From positions 1 through 33,463 of the IMG/VR virus record IMGVR_UViG_3300049893_000717: DNA of 33,463 nucleotides. One strand, written 5' to 3'. Within the stretch, counting starts at the first letter, position 1; each line of letters begins with the position of its first letter. Shown here in pieces: positions 7,601 through 16,000 of this stretch. This DNA comes from a virus. A model generated the notes under the pieces. That model was given only the letters and a program-made list of their open reading frames with translations, ran no database searches and was not told where the DNA came from. A program made the translations under genes and the position numbers.

Positions 7601-7816
7601 GATCGCGTGCTCATTCTGTTGATTCGGACCTTCGCGAGCGGTGACCTGAGTCCATCCGCTAGGAAGCGTATAGTCGCCGCGATTCCCGGATGCAGAATGC
7701 CATCCGATATGGACGATCAGCAGATCGCCGTCGGCGATGCTCGCCGGATAGCCAAGTGATAGGGATGTTCCCGTCGTGGCGTCGCCTGCGCCTGCATTGA
7801 CGAAGACAATCGCCAT
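4661..7816 (-). CDS. Repeat-rich tail fibre protein with LamG-like domain
   Basis: This encodes 1051 residues. Residues about 1-220 form a beta-sandwich domain common in phage appendage proteins (a GDLLIVHIGW strand, then PSGWTQV). Residues 225-260 hold two copies of an 18-residue repeat. Residues about 330-530 look like a LamG/concanavalin-type domain (FSWWIHGRKN, then TLYAERVV and LTDSERQLLAGDPF), a likely carbohydrate-binding module. Residues about 540-970 are a long array of 18-residue repeats of the form VAxISSTAxVxAxRxxGR, followed by an acidic C-terminal tail. The array could build a fibrous beta stalk. The start is ATG 7816 with GAGGTAGAG upstream. It is probably a host-recognition fibre, and no catalytic motif is seen. 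Confidence 0.75.
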   Translation of the reverse strand: MAIVFVNAGAGDATTGTSLSLGYPASIADGDLLIVHIGWHSASGNRGDYTLPSGWTQVTAREGPNQQNEHAIFWKIRSGESGSLSVTVTTPGTSSVASGRMYAFSGAHQTTPFTAGNTQSSAAATSCTQPSITTPASPGGRAVVFVYIGDDQVGGTAVSSFTGESNGDLTEAAAEYATSTGLDACHSLQIDSADRVSTTVSGGSFTYGPSAAYIARSFAINVAPTVYSRTASIGATVSVASYRTAERVAASTSTASVYASTMRIRSPRAFEYQYLKPPRWAWSPARLPVEAQNLLKKLVAAIPFWESEGPSFILNAGGTLAATESEYTTPTRVATARGLAPQSSSGGYGQHSSAITAGHPLRVSSPFSWWIHGRKNSNGANSGLIFGFSYDYGNDTAPYTVLAAFQNATDGTMSCSTNDAGSELQLAAAGSTVSNAEHTLYAERVVATNGGRLLLDNAAYGTAGSPTGQPGWSSSGGVLGYGVYPGNPGSVYSGWQLNVAYVFRDVLTDSERQLLAGDPFLLIRPAQFFYRPFTGPVVYQCSATISATATIAANRSASRVAASSSTASVVAGRTAFSAAAISATATVTAYRVSGRVASVSSTATASAIRTKGESAASSSTASISAIRSTGRVAAITATISVSAAKTWNVTATVSAAAVVLANRRADRIASIAATVDVSAAKTWNVTSVISSTAVVLANRSAGRVAAIGASVSVSVAQNWTVTATISATAVVLANRRADRVASISAACSVNGVIGASRVAAISSTAIVAAVKTSVLVAASSSTASITANKSAGRVATSTSSASVTTIRRADRKADITALAGISATVSGTASASISATATIEANRGASRVSAISASASVAALQTIGRVASSSSTAAISALREAGRVASISSSASITAIATGAGPQAQISATAVIDAARSVSRTVAVDAAAVVASYATSGRTASISASSAVESIRSAERIADIAVAASVEVSQGTFFQRTASILVVAIADFHRPYWIPSMTPGIFLREFIGDIELADAAEARQSGTAGDVVESSDATISSSSIADNEPESIVRW
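4850..6196 (-). repeat. 54-bp (18-aa) tandem repeat array in fibre gene
   Basis: On the - strand this segment encodes about two dozen degenerate repeats of 18 residues with alternating small/hydrophobic residues and a GR or DR at the boundary. Three consecutive copies of a 36-residue super-repeat are visible between about 5640 and 5960; each has an AAKTWNVT-type element followed by a VVLANR element. Some units are 17 or 19 residues long. Confidence 0.8.
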
Positions 7817-7838
7817 GAGTCTCTACCTCGGAACAGCC

Positions 7839-8204
7839 CTAGAGGTTTACGCCGTCTTTCTTGTATTTGAGCTGCGCGTTATAGGTGTTTGTCGCTCCGC
7901 TCGACTTGTAGCTCATCTTGAAATTCGGCCAACCAGTGATCGTAACCGGAGGACCAGGCTCATTGTTCACGTTCGGAGGCGTGTACCGGAACTCCATGAT
8001 CGGTGCTTGGCTCCAGTTCGATCCGTCATGCGAGACGAGGACGCGAATGTCCAGCGAGTCCGTAACGGTTCCGCTCTGGTTGTCGACCCAGATGACCCCC
8101 GCGGCAGTTTCGCCTGGATTCAGCGTCTGCGTTTGGCCTCCAGTGGTCCACGACGTTCCGATGCTCGTCTGCTGCGTTTCTGTCACTTCAGCGGACCAGG
8201 CCAT
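7839..8204 (-). CDS. Small beta-rich virion protein
   Basis: This encodes 121 residues. GGAG lies 6 bases before ATG 8204. It is Thr/Ser/Asn-rich with alternating strands (WSAEVTETQQTSIGTSW, ETAAGVIWVDNQSG, DSLDIRVLVSHDGSNW) and ends in a Lys/Tyr-rich strand (YNAQLKYKKDGVNL). This pattern fits a beta-sandwich structural protein, probably a fibre accessory or virion-surface protein. It sits between the two fibre-region groups in the late operon. No exact family is recognised. Confidence 0.65.
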   Translation of the reverse strand: MAWSAEVTETQQTSIGTSWTTGGQTQTLNPGETAAGVIWVDNQSGTVTDSLDIRVLVSHDGSNWSQAPIMEFRYTPPNVNNEPGPPVTITGWPNFKMSYKSSGATNTYNAQLKYKKDGVNL

Positions 8205-8213
8205 CTCTTACTC

Positions 8214-8429
8214 CTACGTGATCGAGCAGGAAGAAATCACCGAGGAGACCGCCAGGATCCGGACGTCTGGTTTCCCAATCTTCCGGAGCACGGGAGATCG
8301 CTTGTATCGCCCTCGCGAGCTTGGATTCCTGGCGGTCCCCTGTGGCTCCCGGCCGCTGATCTCGTAGTGAAAGCCTGGGGATGACGTTACCGCCACGAGA
8401 ATTGAGACCGAAGCCGTTGCGTTTGCCAT
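8214..8429 (-). CDS. Small hypothetical protein in fibre region
   Basis: This encodes 71 residues beginning MANATASVSILVAVTSSPGF. The rest is basic in the middle and ends in a hydrophobic segment (VRILAVSSVISSCSIT). The ribosome binding site (AGGCG) is weak. Its terminal codons and stop (ATC-ACG-TAG-G) match those of the gene upstream, and the matching sequence also supplies part of the next ribosome binding site. Function is unknown; fibre-region location suggests a small structural protein. Confidence 0.5.
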   Translation of the reverse strand: MANATASVSILVAVTSSPGFHYEISGREPQGTARNPSSRGRYKRSPVLRKIGKPDVRILAVSSVISSCSIT

Positions 8430-8435
8430 GTTCGC

Positions 8436-8855
8436 CTACGTGATCGTGATCGTGATCGAGCTGGTCGCGAACGTGAGGGATTCCAGGTTGTTGACCTGCG
8501 TCGACGTGATGTCGTCGTAGTAGGTCATATTCCCGGCTGCCCTCGTTCCGGAATCAGCGAGCGCCATGTAGGTGCATGCTCCAGACCAGTTCCCGCTTGC
8601 CGGACCGAACGTGATTGCTCCTGCACTGTTCGTGATCGACGATCCGGATGCGGACCCGAACTTCTGAGCTGTCGTCATGTCCTGCCTGCCATATCCGTTC
8701 GTCGCGTCGCCAGCAGTCATCTCGTCCGTCCAAGCACCCGATGCCGTCGGATCCGCTTTGAGGAGCGCGGCGTAGGTAGTGGTCGGCATCGTGAATGATG
8801 CCTTCGAGACGCTGTGATCGAGGAGCTTCTGCTTGAGATACGTGGTCATCGGCAT
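8436..8855 (-). CDS. Small tail-fibre-associated virion protein
   Basis: This encodes 139 residues with AAGGAGG upstream of ATG 8855. It follows the pattern of a widespread phage structural protein: a K-L-L-D-H N-terminal helix, the TYAALLKADPT strand-turn with an S-G-A-W-T-D insert, NGYGRQDMT, ITFGPASGNWSGACTYMALA, and a C-terminal strand ending in ITITIT. Members of this family lie next to tail fibre genes and are annotated as tail or fibre proteins. It is a probable component of the distal tail or of fibre attachment. Confidence 0.7.
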   Translation of the reverse strand: MPMTTYLKQKLLDHSVSKASFTMPTTTYAALLKADPTASGAWTDEMTAGDATNGYGRQDMTTAQKFGSASGSSITNSAGAITFGPASGNWSGACTYMALADSGTRAAGNMTYYDDITSTQVNNLESLTFATSSITITIT

Positions 8856-8870
8856 GGTTGCCTCCTTCGT

Positions 8871-9000
8871 TTATGGACAGGGTTCCATCCGGAATACGCC
8901 GCCAGTGCGGCACCGGAACTTCTTTGGATCCGACGGGTACGGCTCACAGTTCAGATACGCGCTCTCAGGGAGCGTCAAGCAGTACCGGCCCAGCGGGGGG
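8871..9000 (-). other. Alternative-frame extension of the FN3-like gene
   Basis: After the homopolymer at 8995-9000 the shifted - strand frame reads GRYCLTLPESAYLNCEPYP, then RCRTGGVFRMEPCP, and stops at 8871, 4 bases before the ribosome binding site of the next gene. It has plausible composition, paired cysteines and no convincing start of its own. It is best explained as the continuation of the gene at 8965-9429 by a one-base indel (sequencing or real) or by a +1 frameshift. Confidence 0.5.
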
Positions 9001-9429
9001 AGTTGCGTTGACGCGAAAGGTGCGGGCCTTCGAGATGACCACCGACTCCTTTCCTGCGGCGCTCCGGCTCTTCGCCTGGACCTGACCTGTCGCTCCGCTG
9101 CAATGGAGCGCCAGCAGGTTGATCTCCGTTCCCCCTTGAGACACAGGCCGGATCGCATTCCCGGGGTATGAGGCGATGTTGATCGAGCTCCCCGCCTGAG
9201 GCGTCCACCAGACATCGACGGTGGTCGGACTCGGGGCTCCGACGTTGTCCGTCGCTCCCCAGCTCACAGGATCGACGTTGTCCGGGCGCGCGACGAACAT
9301 CGGAGTATCGCCGCAGACAGACTGCGCCTCAGCGACGAAGGACATCCCGAAGAAGAGGATCGCGATCCCGATGGCGAAGATGAAGAACCAGAAGATCTCT
9401 TTCGCGACGTGATGGATCATCCGAGCCAT
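8965..9429 (-). CDS. Exported FN3-like protein, possibly frameshifted at its end
   Basis: This encodes 154 residues. An N-terminal hydrophobic segment (FWFFIFAIGIAILFFGMSFV) followed by AEAQS looks like a signal peptide or anchor. The rest resembles a fibronectin type III domain (VDVWWTPQAG, INLLALHCSG, VQAKSRSAAGKES). The frame ends at 8965 with a second FN3-like linker, TPPAGP. Just upstream of that stop is a run of six G on the + strand (8995-9000). Reading one base differently there opens a frame that continues with normal-looking, Cys-containing sequence to 8871. The true product may therefore be about 185 residues. The start is ATG 9429 (GGGG upstream) or ATG 9420. Confidence 0.6.
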   Translation of the reverse strand: MARMIHHVAKEIFWFFIFAIGIAILFFGMSFVAEAQSVCGDTPMFVARPDNVDPVSWGATDNVGAPSPTTVDVWWTPQAGSSINIASYPGNAIRPVSQGGTEINLLALHCSGATGQVQAKSRSAAGKESVVISKARTFRVNATPPAGPVLLDAP

Positions 9430-9722
9430 GAGAACCCCAGTGCGAGAATGTCGACGATCGATCCGATGAGCCCGCGGGACTTCCGCTGATCGGCCTGGAT
9501 CGCCTCCTGCGCTGCGAGATGATCGCGAGCCTTCTTGCCTACGCCGCTCAGAATCCCCGTTCCGATCGCGACGGCGCTAGCGGCGAGAACCGGGTTCGCG
9601 ATCGAGAGCCCCCCGACGAGGACCGTCGCGATCCCGGCGGCCCCGAGGGTCGTCCGGAACGCTCCCGTGAGCGGAGGGCTCGCGGGGCGATCTACCCTCT
9701 CAATCGTGGTCGGCTGAGACAT
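9417..9722 (-). CDS. Small membrane protein, candidate holin
   Basis: This encodes 101 residues from ATG 9722, chosen because AGGAGG precedes it; an upstream in-frame start would add only shadow sequence. Residues about 25-58 are strongly hydrophobic (LGAAGIATVLVGGLSIANPV and following), enough for two closely spaced membrane spans. A basic helical stretch (KKARDHLAAQEAIQADQRKS) and a third short hydrophobic segment (SIVDILALGFSWLG) follow. Size, topology and its position in a group of three small membrane proteins fit a holin. No holin family is recognised with certainty. Confidence 0.5.
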   Translation of the reverse strand: MSQPTTIERVDRPASPPLTGAFRTTLGAAGIATVLVGGLSIANPVLAASAVAIGTGILSGVGKKARDHLAAQEAIQADQRKSRGLIGSIVDILALGFSWLG

Positions 9723-10068
9723 CGGTGACCTCCTGATTCTTACAGTATGCCTTAGGCATGCCGGAATTCGGCATGGCACACAGGATCTTGATCCGCTCTG
9801 ACTCCAGCATGCGCTGCTTCATGATCTGACCGAGCTGCTGCTCCTGCTTCGCGTCGATCCTGGCATTCGTCTCGATCGCCCCCGCGACGTCGTCGGCGAT
9901 CTGCTGGATCGAGGTCAGGTCCTTTGCGATCGACTCGACGCGCGGCTCCTCCGTGGCGACGTGGTCGTTGACCCTGTCATACCACCGCACGAGGAGAAGG
10001 ACCCCAGCGGCGACCGCGAGGCCGATCGGCCAGATCCGTCCGACGATCTCCCACTTCTTCGCGTCCAT
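9700..10068 (-). CDS. Membrane-anchored coiled-coil protein (spanin- or holin-like)
   Basis: This encodes 122 residues from ATG 10068 (TGATG overlap, AGGAGG 8 bases upstream); a GTG at 10077 is badly placed for that site. One N-terminal membrane span (WPIGLAVAAGVLLLVRWY, about residues 13-30) is followed by a long charged helix (ESIAKDLTSIQQIADDVAGA and DAKQEQQLGQIMKQR), with two cysteines near the C-terminus. A single span plus periplasmic coiled coil is the architecture of an inner-membrane spanin. Other anchored accessory proteins share it. Confidence 0.5.
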   Translation of the reverse strand: MDAKKWEIVGRIWPIGLAVAAGVLLLVRWYDRVNDHVATEEPRVESIAKDLTSIQQIADDVAGAIETNARIDAKQEQQLGQIMKQRMLESERIKILCAMPNSGMPKAYCKNQEVTDVSADHD

Positions 10069-10427
10069 CACGGGCACCTCCTGAGCAGCAGCTCCGTCCG
10101 TTCATCCAGCGCAGCGACGTGATGTCCCTGCTCTTCGAGCTTCCGCGCGATCTTCTCGTGGATCGCGTTGTTCTCGGCGAAGCCTGAGTCGATGTTCCGT
10201 TGAATCCCTTCGAGCATGGCCTCCGATGCGACTCGCTCGACCCTTACCTCTTCGAATAGAGTATTGGCCTGCTGGATATGATTATCCAGAGATGCCTTGA
10301 TCCCGTCGATGGGCTGCCGGATCTTGTAGAGGCACCGCGCGATGACCGCCGTGGTCGCGCCGAAGATGATCGCGGCGATCTCGATCGCAGATCGAAGCTC
10401 AGCCCAGCCCTCCGGAGGTTCGACCAT
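10068..10427 (-). CDS. Membrane-anchored coiled-coil protein
   Basis: This encodes 119 residues. A hydrophobic span at about residues 14-34 (IEIAAIIFGATTAVIARCLY) is followed by a continuous amphipathic helix to the end (KASLDNHIQQANTLFEEVRV and HEKIARKLEEQGHHVAALDE). It has the same layout as its downstream neighbour, suggesting paralogy or a partner relationship. It starts just after the stop of the large exported protein. It could act with its neighbours in lysis or anchor a virion or envelope complex; no family is identified. Confidence 0.5.
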   Translation of the reverse strand: MVEPPEGWAELRSAIEIAAIIFGATTAVIARCLYKIRQPIDGIKASLDNHIQQANTLFEEVRVERVASEAMLEGIQRNIDSGFAENNAIHEKIARKLEEQGHHVAALDERTELLLRRCP

Positions 10428-10428
10428 C

Positions 10429-13041
10429 TCATTGCCCTTTCGACCCGCCGATCACGCCAACCGGACTGATCGACATCGATGTGTCCGGAGTACCGCCACC
10501 TCCGCCACCACCACCCGCCGCTGCGGCTGATCCGTATCCGACCTCCCAGCACGGAACCGGGGCGTCTCCGAGCCGAACGACCATGTTATCCATCGCCCGA
10601 TATGTGTCTGCAGTGGTTCCGCCTGTTCCGCCGGCTGGCGAGTTCTTGTTCGCATAGGCGTTCCAGATGAACTGGTTGAGCTGCACGAGGGTCAGGTCGT
10701 TCGAGGGGACGACCATGTCAACGAGGTTCGGGCTCGCCGCGTCGCTGTTGAGCCACCGCTTGAACGTGAGCGTCTGATTGCCGGAGTTGTAGTTCCAGTC
10801 GATCTTCATGCAGTGCCAGTCCCCGAGCGGGGCGTCAGTCGCCTGGACGAACGACAGGTCCGGGATGATGGTCATGTTCCCGGAGTTGTCGCAGGAGCAC
10901 TGGCCCTTCGTGATCGTCCCAGCGGCGCACGCGGACTTGCAGTCTGCGTAGCCGGTCCCGGAAACGCATCCTGGGTACGTCGTCCGGCTGCCGGAGTGCG
11001 TGAACAGGTTGACCTTGAACGGCAGGCCGTGCGACAACGAGCAGGTCGTGTACTCGTCGCCCCCGCAGACGTTCTCGACGTCCGGGTTGCACCTCTGGCC
11101 GATGTTCGCGCCGCTCACGCAGATCCCGCCGCCCACGCCACCGGCTCCGTGGAGACTGGTCCAGGCGAGGCTGCACCGGCTGTCAACGTTCGAGCCGGTC
11201 GCGAACTCCTCATGCTTGTTCTGATTCGTTCCGGCCCCTGACGTCCAGTAGTTGTCCGCGTAGGCCATCATGACCGTGATCCCAAGACGCTGATATTCCG
11301 CTCCGAACCGGATGAGTCCTTTTTTCCCGCTCGTCGCTTCCTCATTTCGGACCGGAGACGCAGGGATGCGCCACCCGATGGACTGCGTCCCGTCCCATAC
11401 CCCGCGGTTGTCGTTCGTCCCCGGCGTGTCCGGTATCCCAGCCCCGTCCGCGTCGACGTCGAACTCGGATCCAGTCCTAGCAACGAGAACATGAGCGGAG
11501 TCATCCTGCACGTTGTAGAGGTTGTCACTCCTGCGTAGCCCAAGGGCTGGACAGTGCGCACCTACTCCGACGTCGCACGAGCACGGAACAAGAGTCGAAG
11601 TAATTCCTGGCTCACCCGACTTGTATCCGGCACTGGTGTAATCGGCGCCGTTTCCCTCGTCATCGTGAGTGCGCCTGAAATAGGAGTTGTACCCGAGGTT
11701 GCACGTACCAGCTCCGCCCGTCTTATCACTCCAAGGACCATAGTACGGCGCTCCGGCTCCGATCCTTGCCGAGAGGTTGCACGTTCCGCCAACCGGTGAG
11801 CAGTCCGAATCAACATTGCACCACCTATTCGGATCCGACGTACACCGACCGGCGTAGTAAAGAGGCGGAGCATCGAAGTCGAAGCTGCGGACATCCCCTC
11901 GGATCGGAACACCGTCTCCGTCCCATTTGTCACGGCAGGCTGCATTCGCGCACGTCCTTCCCGTGCTACCTCCAGTGCATGGGACGTCATTCAAAGCGCC
12001 ATCCGTATTCGCGTAACAGTCCGTCAGGCAATCGACCTGATCCGTGCAGGTATGCGTCACGCCCTCGACCTCGGTCGCCGGACCGATCCAGAATTTCGGA
12101 TCAACGGGGACCTGCGACTGCATGACGTAGGCGAAGTACGCTTGATCATTCGTCCCGCCGCTTGCCGTGTTCTGGTCGTACCAGTCGAGGAGCCCACCAC
12201 CCGCCGTCGTTCCGGACCACTTCTGCTGACCGTGAGTGTCCGAACCGCTATTCATACAGCCCTCGGTCTTGTCGCCGCTCACGATGTCGGTCATGCGGAA
12301 CCGAACGCACAGCTTGTTCGCGGTGAGCGCAGTCCCGCAGCAGTCCATCCCGGTCGTGCTGTGATCGGTGCAGACCTCGACCCGATGCGCGTGGACCTTT
12401 AGATCGCTCCACGAGACCTGATTCGCGATGTTCGGCGGGTCCTGCGCGGTCTCGCCCCATACGGTCCCGTTCCCGAAGTCGAGAGCCATCGTCGGGTTCG
12501 TTCCGTAGTCCTGCCACTCGATCTGTACGTTCACGTCTCCATCGGTGTCCGATCCGCCCTGACCAGGGCGCACCCACTTGTGCCTGTAGAGATCGTGGTT
12601 GTTCGGAGCTGCGTAGTCAGAGGCGAAGCTCGCGTAGTACCGTCCGCAAACGGTGCAGTTCGAGCAGGTGACCGAATCCGCCCAAAGCGAGATCCCAGCG
12701 TTCGCTCCATTTCCACTCTGATCGATCTTTGCCACATAGTTCGTCGACGGAAGAACGCCGAACGCCGGTGCGGTCCCCATCGCGCTCGCTTGGACCATCG
12801 CCGCGGCACCGGAGTCTGCGACGTCGAATCCTGAGCACTCCTTCGCATCTGAGGAATTGTTGAGGTCAAAGTTTCCGGACGTGATCGACTGGTTCGAGTT
12901 CATCGACTCCGCGCAGACGCATCCAGATCCGAGGCCGTCACAGCGGTTCTCGCCGTTCGCGTCGTCGTTGTCGCCTGCGACCCCGAGGAATGGGATCGCA
13001 AGGCTAATTGCGAGTGCCGTGAACCTGAATTTCCAGCTCAT
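10429..13041 (-). CDS. Large exported cysteine-rich appendage protein
   Basis: This encodes 870 residues from ATG 13041; an upstream in-frame extension to 13317 is shadow coding inside the previous gene. The N-terminus (KFRFTALAISLAIPFLGVAG) is a good Sec signal peptide. About 38 cysteines are present, several in eukaryote-like disulfide patterns (CTSDPNRWCNVDSDCSPVGG and CNPDVENVCGGDEYTTCS). The C-terminal part (LGDWHCMKIDWNYNSGNQTL, then YRAMDNMVVRLGD) has the layout of a concanavalin/LamG or polysaccharide-lyase-like beta sandwich, followed by a Gly-rich linker (G8). It sits between the other exported protein and the small membrane proteins in the late operon. It is probably a carbohydrate-binding or degrading surface protein or fibre. 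The signal peptide is unusual for a virion component. Confidence 0.6.
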   Translation of the reverse strand: MSWKFRFTALAISLAIPFLGVAGDNDDANGENRCDGLGSGCVCAESMNSNQSITSGNFDLNNSSDAKECSGFDVADSGAAAMVQASAMGTAPAFGVLPSTNYVAKIDQSGNGANAGISLWADSVTCSNCTVCGRYYASFASDYAAPNNHDLYRHKWVRPGQGGSDTDGDVNVQIEWQDYGTNPTMALDFGNGTVWGETAQDPPNIANQVSWSDLKVHAHRVEVCTDHSTTGMDCCGTALTANKLCVRFRMTDIVSGDKTEGCMNSGSDTHGQQKWSGTTAGGGLLDWYDQNTASGGTNDQAYFAYVMQSQVPVDPKFWIGPATEVEGVTHTCTDQVDCLTDCYANTDGALNDVPCTGGSTGRTCANAACRDKWDGDGVPIRGDVRSFDFDAPPLYYAGRCTSDPNRWCNVDSDCSPVGGTCNLSARIGAGAPYYGPWSDKTGGAGTCNLGYNSYFRRTHDDEGNGADYTSAGYKSGEPGITSTLVPCSCDVGVGAHCPALGLRRSDNLYNVQDDSAHVLVARTGSEFDVDADGAGIPDTPGTNDNRGVWDGTQSIGWRIPASPVRNEEATSGKKGLIRFGAEYQRLGITVMMAYADNYWTSGAGTNQNKHEEFATGSNVDSRCSLAWTSLHGAGGVGGGICVSGANIGQRCNPDVENVCGGDEYTTCSLSHGLPFKVNLFTHSGSRTTYPGCVSGTGYADCKSACAAGTITKGQCSCDNSGNMTIIPDLSFVQATDAPLGDWHCMKIDWNYNSGNQTLTFKRWLNSDAASPNLVDMVVPSNDLTLVQLNQFIWNAYANKNSPAGGTGGTTADTYRAMDNMVVRLGDAPVPCWEVGYGSAAAAGGGGGGGGTPDTSMSISPVGVIGGSKGQ

Positions 13042-16000
13042 TGCAGTCCCCTGGACTCCCCTCGGAGGTCGCCGTGACGATGTAGCTGATCTTGTCCCCT
13101 GCGCTAAACGTCTGCGAGATCGAACTCGACACCCCGGTCGTATCGCATACGAGAGATGCGAGTTGCGTGGTGCAATTGTCATCGTCGATGTCTTCTCCGA
13201 GGCAGACCTTCGCTGTTGCGCTCGTGCAACCGGCGACGCCGTAGGCTTCGCAGTCGACTCGGAGCATCTTCCCCGCCCAGCGCGGGAGACGAAGCACTCC
13301 CTCCGCGGACATCTCATCCCCGGAACTCGTCGGGTTCGCGATGGTGAGGTGGGTGATCTCGATCAGCTCGCCTTCGTTCCGGATCGAAATTTCCTGGTCA
13401 TTCGATCCGTCGTCGCAGACGATCCTGGGGACCGCGCAGTTCGCTCCCGCTCCTGCGCCCGTACAGCAAGCACGCGGGACACCGGCCGCGATGCAATCGC
13501 TCGCGTCATCGACAGCGCCGATCAGGCACTCATCCGGCTGAAGCGAGGTTGCATCCATCGGGTTTGTGTTCCGTCGAACCGGAACGCCACGGTCTGAAGT
13601 CGTCCCCCAGTATGAAGCCGTGTACGTCTTACCGGTCACGCCACCGATACAGGAGGCGAACGTCCCGTCCGCAGCGAGGTCGTTGCAGGCGCACTGGAAC
13701 TCTCCGGTCGGACAGAGCGTGACCCCTCCTGGCATATGAGCCGTCGCTCCCTCGGCTACCGTGAAGTCGAACTCGACTCCGGCTACCGACGTGTTCGTGT
13801 CCACGCCCTTCGCAACCCTGGGTGAGATGGTCTCGTTCGCGTTACTGCACTGGATCTCATTCGATGCGTTGATCGTGAGCGGCATGCGCAGCGAATCGAC
13901 CGTACCCGTCGAGCAGGCTTGAGAGCGCCAGAGCAGGTCTACGTTCCCGGTATAGTTGGAATACCCCTTGAGGCCCGTGTACTGCGTATTGTCTGAGTCG
14001 TAGAACCGAACAGCTCGCTGATTCAAGAAGCCCAGCTCCGTCCCGTTCGTCATCTGCATGACGCCGTCTGACGGGAAAGAGAACCTGACATCAGTCGCTC
14101 CAGTGTCGAACCGAAGCGCGGAGAACGGCGCGTCTCCGTTGAAGTCTCCGAGTGTAAGAGAGGTGATGCTCGAAGGAGCGAACGCGAACGTGAACGTTGT
14201 GTAGGACCCCGGAATCGGAACAGACGTCACCGATAGACCGCTTCCAGCAACGAGGTTTACACCCTGCTCACCTGGCTGGTAGGTGTTCTGAATGTAGACG
14301 CGATCAGTCGTTGGGTACTTCCAGGCCCCCGTGTATCCAGTGGGAGGCGTTAGCGTCGCGCCGTTCATCGGGACGAGACCGGATACATCGACGTTCGGCT
14401 GGACGCATGACCCTGTCCCTGCGCCAGTGCAGCACGGCCACGGGACTCCGTTCGCGGTGCACTTCGAGATCCCCCAGGCTCCGGCGAAGTTAGTGTTTGC
14501 ATCAGCGATCGTCCCCCTCAGGGAGATCTGTGAGACCGCCTTCACGTCGAGGAGCTTGTGCGCAGATGGACCGAAGCAAACATCCCCGTAATAGGTGAAC
14601 AGTCCGGTGTAGTTGAACATCCCGAACCACTCGTCCGACGAATCAGCGGATACGACGGACGGCGAGTCGCACGTCAGGGCTCCTCCTCCATCTGGGTCCT
14701 CGCAGCAGATTTGCCGATTATCCGATCGAGTCCCTCCGCCAAGAATGAGCGGCATGTCGTCGGCCGTGTTCCCGTGGATATACCCGGCATCGACGGTCCA
14801 TCCGCCAACCCAAGTCACCACGTTCGCGATGGTATTCCCCTCCGAAATGAGCCTCCCGAAATGGAGCGCATTCTCCGCCGCGTACGCGGAAACGTATTCG
14901 TTCGCCCGAGTTCCGGAGCACGTTCCGCTCTCGCAATCGCTGGCAACGGCAAGCCCTCCGCCGTACTCGGTCATATCCGAAATCCCGACGAGGTTCGTTC
15001 CGGCGTATACTGGATTCTCGAAGCTCACTCCGCCGCCACCAGGGACGAGCATCCCCACTCCGCAGGAAGAAACGCGGATCTTCGGCATCGAAGATGAGAA
15101 GTACCACTGCGCATAGAATCCGATGTCATCGTGGTCGTTCGACGTACCACCGCAATTCAGCTCCATCGAGAAGTCGTTCGTGTTCATTTGCGTCGCCCCA
15201 GAGAACGCGACCGGGTTGAACGTCTTCGTCGAGTATCCAGTGATCGTGACCGGGAACGGAATTCGACCAGACTGCCAGGAGTCCGTGAGGTCGGTCCCGA
15301 ACGAGCGGAAGTTCCCGACGACCTCGACGCTCCCCGAAATCTCTCCGTCGGCATCAGTATCCGGCGCGGCGTTCTTCCACCCGCAGATGTCGCGCGCGCC
15401 AAAGGAGATGAGACGCGATAGGGAATCCTGAGCGGTCTCCACGGCGTCGATCTCCAGATCGACCATGATGATCCTCAGTCTTCCAGCGGCAAGGTCTCGC
15501 GTGCAGTCGATCTCGGGGAGTCCGTTCCCATCCAGCGTGTTCGTCGTCGGCGCGATCAAGACACCGACGCGGGTCTTGTCTGACGTCCCGTATCCCTTCA
15601 TGTTGTTGAGCGTCCAGCTCGACTGACCCGTCCAGATCACCGTACGCCACGAATCCGTCGGCGTGGCCTTTGTATACGGATGGATGCTCTTCGCTAGAGC
15701 CGCCATTCCCTGGGCCTGGTTCATAGTGCTGATATCGACGACGGCATCGACGTTGACCATATCGATCACCCAATCGCCGAGGTCGGGATCGACCGTGTCG
15801 TCGTTGCAGTTCTGATTGATGTAGAACGCGGTTTGACCAGGAACCTTCTCGATGCACCCGCCTGTGCCGAGCTGAAGCCGATCCGTCTTGAGCTGCGTGG
15901 ACGTCCCGAGATCGAGCACGTCGCCGCCGTAAGACGACCCAGCAAGCCCGCCGGCCTCGCTCGCTCCGGCCCTGTAGAGGAGCTGAGTCCCAGTTGCACT

